Counted from the first letter of the stretch, positions 8,988 to 18,388 are shown. The stretch: DNA of 64,000 bases from Prosthecobacter debontii (GCA_945861385.1 CAMAUI010000002.1:35517-99516); one strand, 5' to 3'. The notes: generated from the sequence alone by a model not told the origin. Made by a program: numbers and translations.

Positions 8988-9782
8988 ATGGCGACACTCC
9001 AATCCTTCCTCCGCCTCATCGGCTTCATCATCCCCGCCGCCGCTTCCGCCGCCGCAATCGTCGTCAGCATCCCCGAACAAAGGCTCTACGTGTTTGACGA
9101 CTCCGGGGAGAAAACCGCCAGCTACCCCGTTTCCACCTCGGCCTACGGCCTCGGCGACACCCGCGGCACCTACAGCACGCCGCTGGGGAAATTGGAGGTG
9201 GCTGGCAAAATCGGTGACGGCGCCCCGATCGGTGCCGTTTTCAAATCGGGCCATCGCACCGGCGAAATCTGCAAGATCAACTCCCCCGGCCGCGACCCCA
9301 TCATCACCCGCATCCTCCACCTGCGAGGCCTCGAGAGCCAGAATGCCAGCGCCTACACCCGCTGCATCTACATCCACGGCACCCCGGACGAGCGCCGCAT
9401 AGGAAAGCCCGTCAGTTACGGCTGCGTCCGCATGCGCTCCAGCGACCTCGTCCAGCTCTTCGACATGACAAGCGTCGGCACCAGCGTCGAAATCGTGAAC
9501 GCCAGGGTCGGTAAACTCTTCGCGAAAACGACGTGGAACGTCCCCCTCCCGGCCGTTGCATCCGCTCCACCTGCGGAAAAACAGACCGCTTCATCCGAAA
9601 AATCAACAACCCTCACCAGGACCGAACCGCCGAGAATGGCCCTCGCATCAAAACTGCACCCCGCCCCACGGCCCCTTCAAATCTCCCCGGAAACCAGGAC
9701 GCCGGCCGGCGCGATGACCATCTTCGAGATGCCCGGCATGAGCTTCAAGTTCGGCCCGGCATCGCGCGACGACTCCCGATAG
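8988..9782 (+). CDS. L,D-transpeptidase (YkuD domain)
   Basis: A 264-residue exported enzyme. A hydrophobic N-terminus (residues about 5-24) is followed by the YkuD domain starting VSIPEQRLYVFD, with the catalytic signature HG-(about 17 residues)-SYGCVRM; the nucleophile is Cys146. Family members make 3-3 peptidoglycan crosslinks or attach proteins to the wall. After the domain there is a Ser/Thr/Pro-rich tail of about 90 residues with no recognised fold. A TTG three bases upstream is also possible. Confidence 0.88.
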   Translation: MATLQSFLRLIGFIIPAAASAAAIVVSIPEQRLYVFDDSGEKTASYPVSTSAYGLGDTRGTYSTPLGKLEVAGKIGDGAPIGAVFKSGHRTGEICKINSPGRDPIITRILHLRGLESQNASAYTRCIYIHGTPDERRIGKPVSYGCVRMRSSDLVQLFDMTSVGTSVEIVNARVGKLFAKTTWNVPLPAVASAPPAEKQTASSEKSTTLTRTEPPRMALASKLHPAPRPLQISPETRTPAGAMTIFEMPGMSFKFGPASRDDSR

Positions 9783-9818
9783 CCAGCCAGGGCCACCGGC
9801 CCTCAAGTCGCTGCCAGG

Positions 9819-10421
9819 CTATTCGCCCAGCTCGACGTTCCAGTAGGCGAAATCCACGAAATGCTTCCAGCTCTCGTGGGCCTCGGCGCCGAAAGTGAGA
9901 TGCGCGAACGGGCGCCATTTCGGGCGCTCGGGCTTGCGGATGAGCTTCATCCGGGCCTCATCCGGGGTGCGGTTGCCCTTGCGCGTGTTGCAGCGGATGC
10001 ACGAGCACACGATGTTTTCCCAAGTCATCGCGCCGCCGCGATCCCGGGGAAAGACATGGTCGAGGTTGAGATCCTTCCGGTCGAAGTGTCCGCCGCAGTA
10101 CTGGCACACGCATTTGTCGCGCTCGAAAATGTTGTGCCGCGTGAACTTCACCTCCTGCCTCGGCATCCGCTCGAAGAACATGAGGACGATGACGCGCGGA
10201 ATCCGGATCCGCCAGCGGGAGGTATGCACCATCTGCGGATCAGGCTGCCGCTCGCTGATGTCACGCCACGAATCGAAATCATGCGTGGAAAAGCTCCCGT
10301 CATCCGTGTGGACCACCTGCGCGTGGCCCTGGCAGAGAAGCGAAAACGCCCGGCGGGCTGTGCAGACGTGGATCGCCTGCCACAGCCGGTTCAGGACAAG
10401 GACTGGTCGGTTAAGAAGCAT
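9819..10421 (-). CDS. HNH endonuclease-domain protein
   Basis: A 200-residue protein starting MLLNRPVLVLNR. The HNH module is clear: CQYCGGHF provides one zinc-binding pair, LNLDHVFPRDRGG is the DH active-site strand, and CIRCNTRKG supplies the second Cys pair and the Asn. This type with an N-terminal VLVLNRLWQAI-like segment is common and usually stands alone; its target is unknown and it need not be part of a restriction system. No methylase is nearby. It diverges from the HpnH-like gene over 127 bases, and the frame continues far upstream without a better start. Confidence 0.85.
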   Translation of the reverse strand: MLLNRPVLVLNRLWQAIHVCTARRAFSLLCQGHAQVVHTDDGSFSTHDFDSWRDISERQPDPQMVHTSRWRIRIPRVIVLMFFERMPRQEVKFTRHNIFERDKCVCQYCGGHFDRKDLNLDHVFPRDRGGAMTWENIVCSCIRCNTRKGNRTPDEARMKLIRKPERPKWRPFAHLTFGAEAHESWKHFVDFAYWNVELGE

Positions 10422-10548
10422 GATCCGCCGGTTTGAGCGCGCGGAACCTAGCAGCGGTGCCGCCGCACTGTCAACCGGGACGCTCGCGTTCATGGCGTTG
10501 CCAGACCGCGCTTGCCGAAGCACATCCACGCCCCTATCACCGCCGCAC

Positions 10549-11787
10549 ATGCGTTTCCCACTCGCGCTCACCGCCAAGATCGCCACCCACATCATCCGCA
10601 AAAAACTCAGCGGCGTGCGCAAATTCGCCACCGTCCTCCAGCTCGAACCCCTCCACACCTGCAACCTCACCTGCACCGGCTGCGGCCGCATCCGCGAGTA
10701 TTCCACGAGCATCAAGGATGTGATGCCACTCGAAGACTGCCTCGCTGCCGCCACGGAATGCAACGCGCCGATGGTCTCCATCTGCGGCGGCGAGCCGCTC
10801 ATTTATCCGCAGATCGAAGCACTCGTCTCCGGCCTCAAGGCGCAGAAACGCATCGTCTATATCTGCACCAACGGCACCCGCATGCGGGCGAAAATGCGCG
10901 ACCATCTCGCCGCGGAGCGCGCACGCAGGCCCGGCTGGGTGGAAATGCGGCTGGCTCAATTGCTGGAGGAAAAACTGATCACGCAGGAGCAGGCGGACAG
11001 TCTCCGCCATTCGTCACCCGTCGCCCGTCCCGTCCAACCGATCTCCCCTTCCCCGCTCCTGTTCTGGAACGTGCATCTCGACGGGCTCCAAGCCACGCAC
11101 GATCTCATCGTCGAAAAGCCCGGCGTCTTCGCCGAGTGCATCGCCGCCATCCGCATGGCCAAAATCCTCGGCTACCAGGTCGCCACCAACACCACCGTCT
11201 ATCGCGAGACCGATCCCGCCGAGATCGAGGAGCTTTTTCATTTCCTCGCCACACTCGGCGTGGACGGGCACACGATCTCCCCCGGCTACGACTACGACGC
11301 CGCGAAGCGCGACATGGCTGCGCGCCTCGGGCGTGATCCGGCGGAGTTTTTCCTCACCCGCGAAGCCACTCGCGAGAAATTCGCCCGCGCCATCGAGTGG
11401 GGGAAAATGTTCCCGATCTTCGGCACCCCAGGCTACCTTGAATTCCTCGCCGGCCGCCGCGAACTCCCGTGCAGCGCCTGGGCCATCCCCACCCGCAACG
11501 TCCGCGGCTGGAAAGGCCCGTGCTACCTCATGACCGACGGCCATTACCCGACCTACGCCGCGCTCCTGGAAAGGACCGACTGGTCGAAGCTCGGTCACGG
11601 CAGCGATAGCCGCTGCGAAAACTGCATGGTGCATTGCGGCTACGAGCCCAGCGCCGCCCTCGGCCTTTCCCCGGAACCCGGCGATCTTTGGAAGACGCTG
11701 AAATTCACGTTTGGCCCAAAGCCGAAGCCCGGACGATCGCTACCCCCGCCGCGAAAACACCCGGAACCGGCTGCTGTGGCAGGTTGA
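10549..11787 (+). CDS. hpnH: HpnH-like radical SAM protein (adenosylhopane synthesis)
   Basis: A 412-residue radical SAM protein. The cluster motif C-X3-C-X2-C is at Cys38, Cys42 and Cys45 (LHTCNLTCTGCGRI), followed by APMVSICGGEPLIYPQI, LFWNVHLDGLQATHD, GVDGHTISPGYDYD, a tryptophan-rich GWKGPCYLMTDG and a C-terminal CENCMVHCGYE Cys motif. This order matches HpnH, which joins a 5'-deoxyadenosyl radical to diploptene in hopanoid side-chain synthesis. It is longer than I expect for the family: about 50 residues (RARRPGWVEMRLAQLLEEK onward) sit between the CTNGT strand and the VHLDG strand, with a Pro-rich C-terminal tail. No squalene-hopene cyclase is seen in the window. Confidence 0.75.
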   Translation: MRFPLALTAKIATHIIRKKLSGVRKFATVLQLEPLHTCNLTCTGCGRIREYSTSIKDVMPLEDCLAAATECNAPMVSICGGEPLIYPQIEALVSGLKAQKRIVYICTNGTRMRAKMRDHLAAERARRPGWVEMRLAQLLEEKLITQEQADSLRHSSPVARPVQPISPSPLLFWNVHLDGLQATHDLIVEKPGVFAECIAAIRMAKILGYQVATNTTVYRETDPAEIEELFHFLATLGVDGHTISPGYDYDAAKRDMAARLGRDPAEFFLTREATREKFARAIEWGKMFPIFGTPGYLEFLAGRRELPCSAWAIPTRNVRGWKGPCYLMTDGHYPTYAALLERTDWSKLGHGSDSRCENCMVHCGYEPSAALGLSPEPGDLWKTLKFTFGPKPKPGRSLPPPRKHPEPAAVAG

Positions 11788-11921
11788 TAATCCCCGCAAC
11801 ACCTCCCGGTTTTCGCTCCAAATCCCGCCCCTGATTTCCCCGTGAAATCCCGTTGCCAAGCGCCGGGACGCCGCTACTGTCGCGCCCCTTTTCCCGGATG
11901 CTAAACCGACCGCCAATCGAA

Positions 11922-12857
11922 ATGAAAATCTTCAGCGGCTCAGCTCATCGCGAGCTGGCCCGCAGGATCGCCGACTACTGCCGCCTGCCGCTCGGCGACG
12001 CGACCGTGGACTCGTTCCCCGATGGCGAGACGATGGTGAAGATCAATGAAAACATCCGCGGACGCGATGTCTTCCTCGTGCAGCCCACCTGCCCCCCGAC
12101 AAACCAAAACCTGATGGAACTCCTCATCATGGTGGACGCCGCGCGCCGCGCCAGCGCATCGCGCATCACGGCGGTGATCCCGTTTTTCGGCTACGCCCGG
12201 CAGGACCGGAAAGACCAGCCGCGCGTGCCCATCACCGCAAAACTCGTCGCAAATCTCCTCACAGCCGCCGGCGTGGATCGCGTGCTCACCATGGATCTGC
12301 ACGCGCAGCAGGTGGCCGGGTTTTTCGACATCCCGGTGGATCACCTTTTCGCCGCCCCGGTCATCATCAAGTACCTCCAGTCGAAAAATCTCAACAACCC
12401 CGTCGTCGTATCGCCGGACGTTGGCGGTCTGAAAATGGCGAGCGCGTACTCGCAGGCGCTGGGAGCGGGCCTCGCCATCGTCGCGAAAAAGCGCACGAGC
12501 CCGACGGAAGTCGAGGCGACCAGCATCATCGGTGAAGTGGAAGGCCGGACGGTCATCCTCGTGGACGACCTCACCGAGACCGCGGGCACACTGACTGCGG
12601 CTGCAAGGATCCTCAAGGAGCACGGCGCCACCGAGATCATGGCCTGCGTGTCCCATGCCGTCCTCAGCGACATCGGCGTGCAGCGGCTGCAGAACTCCGA
12701 GATCACCGAACTGGTCTGCTCGAACAGCGTGCCGGTGCGCGAAAGCGTGGACTTCCGAATCACGCCACTCTGCGTCGCCCCGCTCCTCGGTGAAGCCATC
12801 AAGCGCGTCGCGCTCGAGGAATCCGTCTCATCCCTTTTCGAAATCCCCGGAACCTAA
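11922..12857 (+). CDS. prs: Ribose-phosphate pyrophosphokinase
   Basis: PRPP synthetase transfers pyrophosphate from ATP to ribose 5-phosphate, feeding purine, pyrimidine, His, Trp and NAD synthesis. The 311-residue product has the family's IFSGSAHRELA start, FSDGE-like DSFPDGETMVKI, FFGYARQDRK, DLHAQQVAGFFD and the PRPP loop variant VDDLTETAGT. Start at 11922 gives MKIFSG, typical for the family; an upstream in-frame ATG would add 23 unrelated residues. It heads a same-strand run of prs, rplY, pth, rpsF and ssb. Confidence 0.96.
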   Translation: MKIFSGSAHRELARRIADYCRLPLGDATVDSFPDGETMVKINENIRGRDVFLVQPTCPPTNQNLMELLIMVDAARRASASRITAVIPFFGYARQDRKDQPRVPITAKLVANLLTAAGVDRVLTMDLHAQQVAGFFDIPVDHLFAAPVIIKYLQSKNLNNPVVVSPDVGGLKMASAYSQALGAGLAIVAKKRTSPTEVEATSIIGEVEGRTVILVDDLTETAGTLTAAARILKEHGATEIMACVSHAVLSDIGVQRLQNSEITELVCSNSVPVRESVDFRITPLCVAPLLGEAIKRVALEESVSSLFEIPGT

Positions 12858-12897
12858 CCACACAACAAAAACCAACAAAAGCAGTAGCTCAAAAGCA

Positions 12898-13584
12898 ATG
12901 GCCAAAACACTGAACCTAAAAGCAGAACCTCGCGGCGGAATCGGCACCGTCGCATCGAAGGCAATCCGTAAAGCCGGCAAAGTCCCCGCGATCATCTACG
13001 GGCGTCACCAGGAACCGCAGGCGCTCCAGCTCGATGCGCACGCGCTCCAACTCGCGCTCCGGAAATCCACCGGCGAGCACGTCCTCGTCAACCTCGAGAT
13101 CGAAGGCGGCAGGAGCACGCTCGCGCTCGTCCAGGATGTGCAGCACGACCCGGTGAAGCGCCACATCGTCCACCTCGATTTCCACGCGCTGAAGGAGGAC
13201 GAGAAAATGCACACGACGGTGCCCGTACTCGGTTTCGGCGAGCCTGCTGGAGTCAAATCCGCCGGTGGCCTTCTCGAACAAATCATCCGTGCGCTCGACG
13301 TGGAGTGCCTTCCCAAGGATCTCCCGGACTCCATCACCGTGGACGTCGCCGCGCTGAACATCGGCGACTCGATCCACGTCAATCAGATCTCCCTCCCCGA
13401 GGGCGTGATCACGAGGAACTCACCCGAGGCCATCGTTTTCCACTGCGTCGCCCCGACCGTCGAGGCCGAGCCCGAGCCAGCGGCGGAAGGCGCCCCGACC
13501 GAGCCGGAAGTCCTCAAGGAAAAGAAACCCGAAGGCGAAGCCCCCGCCGCCGAAGGCAAGGATTCGAAGGACTCGAAGAAATAA
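12898..13584 (+). CDS. rplY: Ribosomal protein bL25, long Ctc/TL5 form
   Basis: A 228-residue bL25 protein that binds 5S rRNA. The N-terminal L25 domain shows GKVPAIIYGR, and the second beta domain of the Ctc/TL5 type follows (HLDFHALKEDEKMHTTVPV, VECLPKDLPDSITVDV). The last 45 residues are an acidic then Lys-rich tail, as often seen in this form. A 40 bp A-rich leader separates it from prs, and pth follows 15 bases after it. Confidence 0.95.
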   Translation: MAKTLNLKAEPRGGIGTVASKAIRKAGKVPAIIYGRHQEPQALQLDAHALQLALRKSTGEHVLVNLEIEGGRSTLALVQDVQHDPVKRHIVHLDFHALKEDEKMHTTVPVLGFGEPAGVKSAGGLLEQIIRALDVECLPKDLPDSITVDVAALNIGDSIHVNQISLPEGVITRNSPEAIVFHCVAPTVEAEPEPAAEGAPTEPEVLKEKKPEGEAPAAEGKDSKDSKK

Positions 13585-13599
13585 CAACCTCCCGGATGA

Positions 13600-14172
13600 A
13601 TGGCTCCATTCCGTCTCATCGTTGGCCTGGGCAATCCCGGTCGCGAGTACGCGGAAACGCGCCACAACGCCGGCTTCATGGTCCTGGACCGTGTGGCCGC
13701 CGGCGCGGGAGCCACCTTCCGGATGCAGAAGAAGTGGCAGGCGGAGGTCGCCTCGACGGGTGATCTCATTTTCTGCAAACCGCAAACATTCATGAACCTC
13801 AGCGGCGGCAGCGTCAGCGCCATCGGGCACTTTTACAAAATCGAGCCCTCACAGGTGCTCGTGGTGCTCGATGAGATGGCACTGCCGCTCGGCCGCCTGC
13901 GCATCCGTGAAAGCGGCAGCGCCGGCGGACACAACGGCCTCCAAAGCGTGCTCGATCACCTCGGCACGCGCGACGTCCCGCGGCTCCGCATCGGCATCGG
14001 TGCGGCGCAGCCTGGGGATGCGACCGGCCATGTCCTCGGACGTTTTGCCTTGGCGGAACGCCCCACGCTGGATGACGCTGTCGCCCGCGCTGCGGAAGCC
14101 ATCGAGTTTGCGCAAAGCACCGGCCTCGCCGCCGCAATGAACCGATACAACAAAAACCAGACCACCAACTAA
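13600..14172 (+). CDS. pth: Peptidyl-tRNA hydrolase
   Basis: Pth releases peptides from peptidyl-tRNA dropped by stalled ribosomes. The 190-residue protein has the signature GLGNPGREYAETRHNAGF near the N-terminus, which contains the catalytic His (second His motif TRHNAG) and the substrate Asn, then KPQTFMNLSGGSV, DEMALPLG and GSAGGHNGLQS. Length and all motifs are normal. It is followed two bases later by rpsF, so the two are tightly linked. Confidence 0.96.
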   Translation: MAPFRLIVGLGNPGREYAETRHNAGFMVLDRVAAGAGATFRMQKKWQAEVASTGDLIFCKPQTFMNLSGGSVSAIGHFYKIEPSQVLVVLDEMALPLGRLRIRESGSAGGHNGLQSVLDHLGTRDVPRLRIGIGAAQPGDATGHVLGRFALAERPTLDDAVARAAEAIEFAQSTGLAAAMNRYNKNQTTN

Positions 14173-14174
14173 AA

Positions 14175-14519
14175 ATGAGCAAACACCGTTACGAAGGACT
14201 CCTCGTCCTCAACATCAAGGGCAGGGAAGATGGAGCCCAGAAAATCATAGACCGCATCGAGAAGGATATCGCCGCCGAAGGCTGCACTCTGGAGAGCGTC
14301 CAGAAAATGGACACCCGCCACTTCAGCTACGTCGCCGGAAAACTCGACAGCGGCTTTTACGTGACCATCGCCTTCGCCGCCGAACCCGCCGCACTCGACC
14401 GGCTCAAGGCAAAATTCAAAATGGACGACGACATCTACCGTCACCAATACGCCCGCCTCTCGGACAAGCCGCAAGCGCCGAAGCCCCCGAGGATCCCGAG
14501 GCCCGCAAGAGCGGCCTAG
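14175..14519 (+). CDS. rpsF: Ribosomal protein bS6
   Basis: A 114-residue S6 protein of the 30S platform. The YEGLLVLNIK strand, the central FSYVAGKLDSGFYVTIAF segment and the LDRLKAKFKMDDDIYRH segment follow the ferredoxin-like S6 pattern. The C-terminus is a short Pro/Arg-rich tail. It precedes ssb by 21 bases, the usual order, but rpsR and rplI, which normally follow, are missing from this locus. Confidence 0.92.
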   Translation: MSKHRYEGLLVLNIKGREDGAQKIIDRIEKDIAAEGCTLESVQKMDTRHFSYVAGKLDSGFYVTIAFAAEPAALDRLKAKFKMDDDIYRHQYARLSDKPQAPKPPRIPRPARAA

Positions 14520-14540
14520 ATGCAATAACCGACCATCGCC

Positions 14541-15017
14541 ATGCCAAATCTCAACAAGGTCATGCTCATGGGGAACCTCACGAGGGATCCCGAGATCAAG
14601 TACACGCCCAAGGGCACCGCGATCGCCAATTTCGGCATCGCCGTGAACCGCACCTACACGCCCGAGGGCGGAGAGAAGCGCGAGGAAGTCACATTCATTG
14701 ACCTCGAAGCGTTTGGTCGCACCGCCGAGATCATCGGCGAGTATTTCAAAAAGGGCCGCCCGATTTTCATCGAAGGCCGGCTCAAGCTCGATCAGTGGGA
14801 CGACAAGACGACCGGGAAAAAGATGAGCAAGCTGCGGGTTGTCGTGGACAGCTTCGAGTTCCTCGGCTCCCGCGAAGGCGGCGGGGCTGCCAGCGGAACC
14901 ACGGCGGAATACGCTGATGCCCAGGCCGCCCCCCCGGCCCGACGCGCACCCGCACAGGCCCCGCGCCCTCCCGCCGATCCGGATCTCGACGCGCAACCGG
15001 ACGACATTCCCTTTTAG
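14541..15017 (+). CDS. ssb: Single-stranded DNA-binding protein
   Basis: A 158-residue SSB. The OB fold starts NKVMLMGNLTRDPEIKYTPKG and includes FIDLEAFGRTAEII and FIEGRLKLDQWDDKTTGKK. A disordered Ala/Pro-rich linker leads to the acidic DDIPF tip that recruits replication and repair partners. Length and tail are normal. A GC-rich hairpin followed by T residues lies 30 bases after the stop. Confidence 0.96.
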   Translation: MPNLNKVMLMGNLTRDPEIKYTPKGTAIANFGIAVNRTYTPEGGEKREEVTFIDLEAFGRTAEIIGEYFKKGRPIFIEGRLKLDQWDDKTTGKKMSKLRVVVDSFEFLGSREGGGAASGTTAEYADAQAAPPARRAPAQAPRPPADPDLDAQPDDIPF

Positions 15018-15049
15018 CCAGCACAGGGCGGAACTCCTCCCATGCTAAG

Positions 15050-15080
15050 CCGCGCCGGGTTTCAAAGCCCGCGCGGTTTT
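15050..15080 (+). terminator. Rho-independent terminator after ssb
   Basis: CCGCG plus CGGG (one C bulged) pair with CCCGCGCGG across an 8-base loop, and four T follow. It lies 33 bases after the ssb stop and would end the prs-rplY-pth-rpsF-ssb transcript. Confidence 0.65.
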
Positions 15081-15151
15081 CCGCCAAATTCAAGGAATTC
15101 TATCAAAGACAATCCCCCCGAATCTGCCTATCATGCGCGCACCATACGCTC

Positions 15152-18100
15152 ATGAACACGCCGAAACTCGCCTGTCTGCTGGCTCTCATCCTTTCCCATC
15201 CCGCACTCCCGGCTCCGCTGCCGTCCGAGAACATCCGGGATAGCGAACTGAAACAGGAACAGCTCAGCGTGGAAACACGCCAGCTTGCCACCGCCCTCGA
15301 TGCCATGCTCGGCGAGTATCAGCGCAACAATCTCGTCGGCGACGAAGTGCAAACCGTGAAAACCCTCCGCGCGCGCATCGAGCAATTGAGCGTCGCGGAA
15401 ATGCGCCAGGTCATTGACCTCCTCCAGCGCGCGCGCGCGATCAACGATCCCGGCGCAGCGGCAAAAACCGTCGCCGACGCATACTCCGCGCAAAAGCAAA
15501 TCGTCGTCGCCATCCAGCGAATCCTTGCCGCACAGGCACGCAACCACGAGGCGCGGGAACTCGCCCGCCAACTCGACGCCCTCGCAGACCGCCAGGCCCG
15601 CAATCTCCAAAACGGCATCGAACTCGGCCGGATGCTCGCCGGCACAAAGCCGGAAAATTTTGAGACCCTGATGGAGGCGCAGCTCGAAACCCAGCGCGGC
15701 GAACAGACGGCAATCGCCGACGAGATGAAAGTCTCCGGGGAGAAGCTGAGAAAATTCGCCGCAAACCCGGAAAATCTGGATGTCTCCCAGCGCTTCAACG
15801 GCGGAGCCGAGCAGATCGAGCGCGTGCTGCCCAGGGCGGTGCAGGCGGCCGACGCACTGAAGGACGGGAAGCTTTTCAAGGGGGTCGCCGATGAGAAAGT
15901 CACCCGCGACGAACTCCGGAAGATCGCGCACGCCATCACCCCGCAGGAGCGAGGCGCGGCGGCATTGCGGCAGGCCGAGCGCCAGTTGGCGGACATCATC
16001 CGCCAGCAGCAGCAGTTAAAAACCGAGACAGGACGCGAGGTCGCCGAGACGAATTTTGAAAAGTGGATCTCCGAACGCCTGCTGGACCCGGATCCCAACA
16101 AAACGATGCCGGCCGAATTTCGAAAACTCCCCCGCGCCGAAATGAGCGCCAGCAAGGAATTGCGCGAACTTTTCAACGCAGACCAGGCCGCCAAGGCAAC
16201 CAACCTCGCGAAGATGGAGGACAAACAGGGCGATCTCGCCGCCAACAGCGATTTCCTCGGGCAGGATCTCGTGGCGATACCGCAGGCGGCAACTCCCATC
16301 CGCGAGGCAACCACCAGGATGCAGGAAGCACGCGCCGCGATGCAGGATGCCAACGCGCCCACAGCTCAGCGGCAGCAGGACGCCGCGATCGCGCAGTTGC
16401 AGCTGGCTCACATGGAAATCCGCAAAAGGGCCGACGAAGCGGAACTGGCCGCAGCCGCCGGCGGCAACAAGATCGAGGATCTCCAGCGCCTCAAGGCCGC
16501 CGTCGAAAATCTCGCCAGACAGGAGGACGCCATCGCCAAAAACCCGGCACCCGACCGCGCGGAACAGACCGCGCTCGCCCGCCGCACCGAGCAGATGGCG
16601 CAGCGCGCCGCCGAGATCGCGCCATCCGCAAACGCCCCGATGGCGCAGGCAGCCGCCAGGGCGGAGGCCGCCGCGCAGGCACTGAACGGCAACCAGCAGG
16701 CAGCCGGGCGCCAGGCCGCACAGCAGGCCGCCCAGCAACTCGCGCAGGCCGCCCAGCAAATCGCGAAGGAACTCGCAAATGCCGAAAACGCGCAGAAGCT
16801 GCTCGATCAAACTCAGGCCTTGCTTGCCGAACTCGCGAAGCTGATCCAAGCCGAGCAGAAGCTGGAACTCGATACCGTAAAAGCAACCGCCCTCACCCCC
16901 TTGAAGCTTCCGGAAGCGTTGCGCGAACTCTCCAGCCAGCAGACCGCCATCGCCCAGCAGGCAAACACCCTCAAGGCAACATTCCCCGATTCGCTGCTCG
17001 CTGCCGCCGAAGCCATGAACGAGGCGGGAAACGCGATGAAAACAGCCGCCACCGAGCTCGCCAGGGCCGATGCCCCAAAAGCCCGAACCGCCGAACAACT
17101 CGCCCTCGCAAAACTTTTTGAGGCGCAGAAGCACATGAACCAGCTCGCCAATGCCGCCCAGGAACTGCTCGGTGAAAAACCGGCAAATGCCGAGGAAATG
17201 GCAGCCGCCGCAAACCAGCTCGCCCAGGCCCAACAGCAGGTGAATGAGGCGCAGAAAAAACTCGAACAAGCCGCCGGGCAGATGGGCCAGCAAGCCGCTC
17301 AAAACGCCGCGCAAGCCGCCCAACAAGCGGCTCAGGCCGCACAACAGGCCGCGCAGCAGGCGCAGGCTGCACAGCAACAGGCCCAGCAGGCGGGAAACCA
17401 GGCCGCAGCACAGCAAGCCGGCGAAGCCGCTCAACAGGCCCAGCAAGCCGCGGAGAATGCCGGGCAAGCTGCCCAAGCCGCCGAGCAAGCGGCAGCGCAA
17501 GAGGGCCAGCCCGCGCAGCAAGCTGCGCAGCAGGCCGCACAACAAGCCGGGCAAGCCGCCCAAGCCGCCCAACAAGCCGCCGCCGCCGCACAGCAGGCAC
17601 AGCAAGCCGCCGCGCAAGCGGGGCAGCCCAGCGAACAAGCCGCCCAGGCCGCGCAATCTGCGCAACAAGCCGCCGCTGCCGCACAGCAAGCCCAGCAAAT
17701 GGCCCAGGCTGCGGCGCAGGCTGCGCAATCAGGATCGCAGCAGGCCTCACAAACCATGCAACAAGCTTCGCAGCAGCTCGCGCAGGCAGCGATGCAAGCT
17801 GGCCAGGCCGCAGCTCAGGCGGGCCAGGCATCACCCGCAGCACAGCAAGCAGCACAGCAGGCGGCACAGCAGCTCTCCAATGCCGCCGCACAGGCAATGC
17901 AGGGCCAGAACGCCAGCGCCCAGCAATCCGCACAGCAGGCAGCTCAGCAACTTGCCCAAGCCGCGGGCCTCTCCGCTGCCGAACAGGCGGGCCTCGCAAG
18001 TCAGCCTCAAAGCCAGGGCCAGATGCCAGGCCAGAGCCCAATGCCGGGACAAGGCCAGATGCCAGGGCAGATGCCAGGCCAGGGTCAGATGCCGGGGCAG

Positions 18101-18388
18101 GGCCAGGGCCAGGGTCAGCAACCCGGCGAAGATCAAGGTGGTGGCCCCGCTCAGAAATCCAGTGCCAAACCTTCGCAGGGAGGGGGTGCTCCCAAGCAGG
18201 GATCCCCGGAAGCCGTCCAACGCGAAGCCCGCGAAACCGCACTGAAAAAGGCCGGGTTCCTCGGACTCCCACCCCGCGACCGCGAAGCCATCCAGCAATC
18301 ACTCGGCGAAAAATACCCGGAGGAATACGGCGCACTCGTCGAACAATACCTCCTCAACCTCGCGAACGAGGCAGCCAGGAAAAAATAG
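15152..18388 (+). CDS. Large exported Ala/Gln-rich coiled-coil protein
   Basis: A 1078-residue protein with a signal peptide (about residues 1-20). Residues 25-700 are predicted by eye to be almost entirely helical, with repeated charged Ala/Glu/Gln/Lys segments. Residues about 705-950 are an extreme low-complexity tract of AQQAAQQ-type repeats, followed at about 950-1000 by MPGQGQ repeats. The last 60 residues are different and look conserved: KKAGFLGLPPRDREAIQQSL then EKYPEEYGALVEQYLLNLA. I have seen that ending in Planctomycetes and Verrucomicrobia proteins near MoxR and von Willebrand factor A genes, but cannot assign a function. Long antisense open frames here are by-products of the repeats. 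Confidence 0.8.
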   Translation: MNTPKLACLLALILSHPALPAPLPSENIRDSELKQEQLSVETRQLATALDAMLGEYQRNNLVGDEVQTVKTLRARIEQLSVAEMRQVIDLLQRARAINDPGAAAKTVADAYSAQKQIVVAIQRILAAQARNHEARELARQLDALADRQARNLQNGIELGRMLAGTKPENFETLMEAQLETQRGEQTAIADEMKVSGEKLRKFAANPENLDVSQRFNGGAEQIERVLPRAVQAADALKDGKLFKGVADEKVTRDELRKIAHAITPQERGAAALRQAERQLADIIRQQQQLKTETGREVAETNFEKWISERLLDPDPNKTMPAEFRKLPRAEMSASKELRELFNADQAAKATNLAKMEDKQGDLAANSDFLGQDLVAIPQAATPIREATTRMQEARAAMQDANAPTAQRQQDAAIAQLQLAHMEIRKRADEAELAAAAGGNKIEDLQRLKAAVENLARQEDAIAKNPAPDRAEQTALARRTEQMAQRAAEIAPSANAPMAQAAARAEAAAQALNGNQQAAGRQAAQQAAQQLAQAAQQIAKELANAENAQKLLDQTQALLAELAKLIQAEQKLELDTVKATALTPLKLPEALRELSSQQTAIAQQANTLKATFPDSLLAAAEAMNEAGNAMKTAATELARADAPKARTAEQLALAKLFEAQKHMNQLANAAQELLGEKPANAEEMAAAANQLAQAQQQVNEAQKKLEQAAGQMGQQAAQNAAQAAQQAAQAAQQAAQQAQAAQQQAQQAGNQAAAQQAGEAAQQAQQAAENAGQAAQAAEQAAAQEGQPAQQAAQQAAQQAGQAAQAAQQAAAAAQQAQQAAAQAGQPSEQAAQAAQSAQQAAAAAQQAQQMAQAAAQAAQSGSQQASQTMQQASQQLAQAAMQAGQAAAQAGQASPAAQQAAQQAAQQLSNAAAQAMQGQNASAQQSAQQAAQQLAQAAGLSAAEQAGLASQPQSQGQMPGQSPMPGQGQMPGQMPGQGQMPGQGQGQGQQPGEDQGGGPAQKSSAKPSQGGGAPKQGSPEAVQREARETALKKAGFLGLPPRDREAIQQSLGEKYPEEYGALVEQYLLNLANEAARKK

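Noticed and set aside
9819..10421. Restriction-modification system
   Set aside because: The HNH protein stands alone with no methylase or specificity gene beside it.
16016..18335. Long antisense open frames within the Ala/Gln-rich gene
   Set aside because: They are Leu/Gly- or Arg/Pro-rich mirror images of the repetitive GC-rich coding strand with no family pattern.
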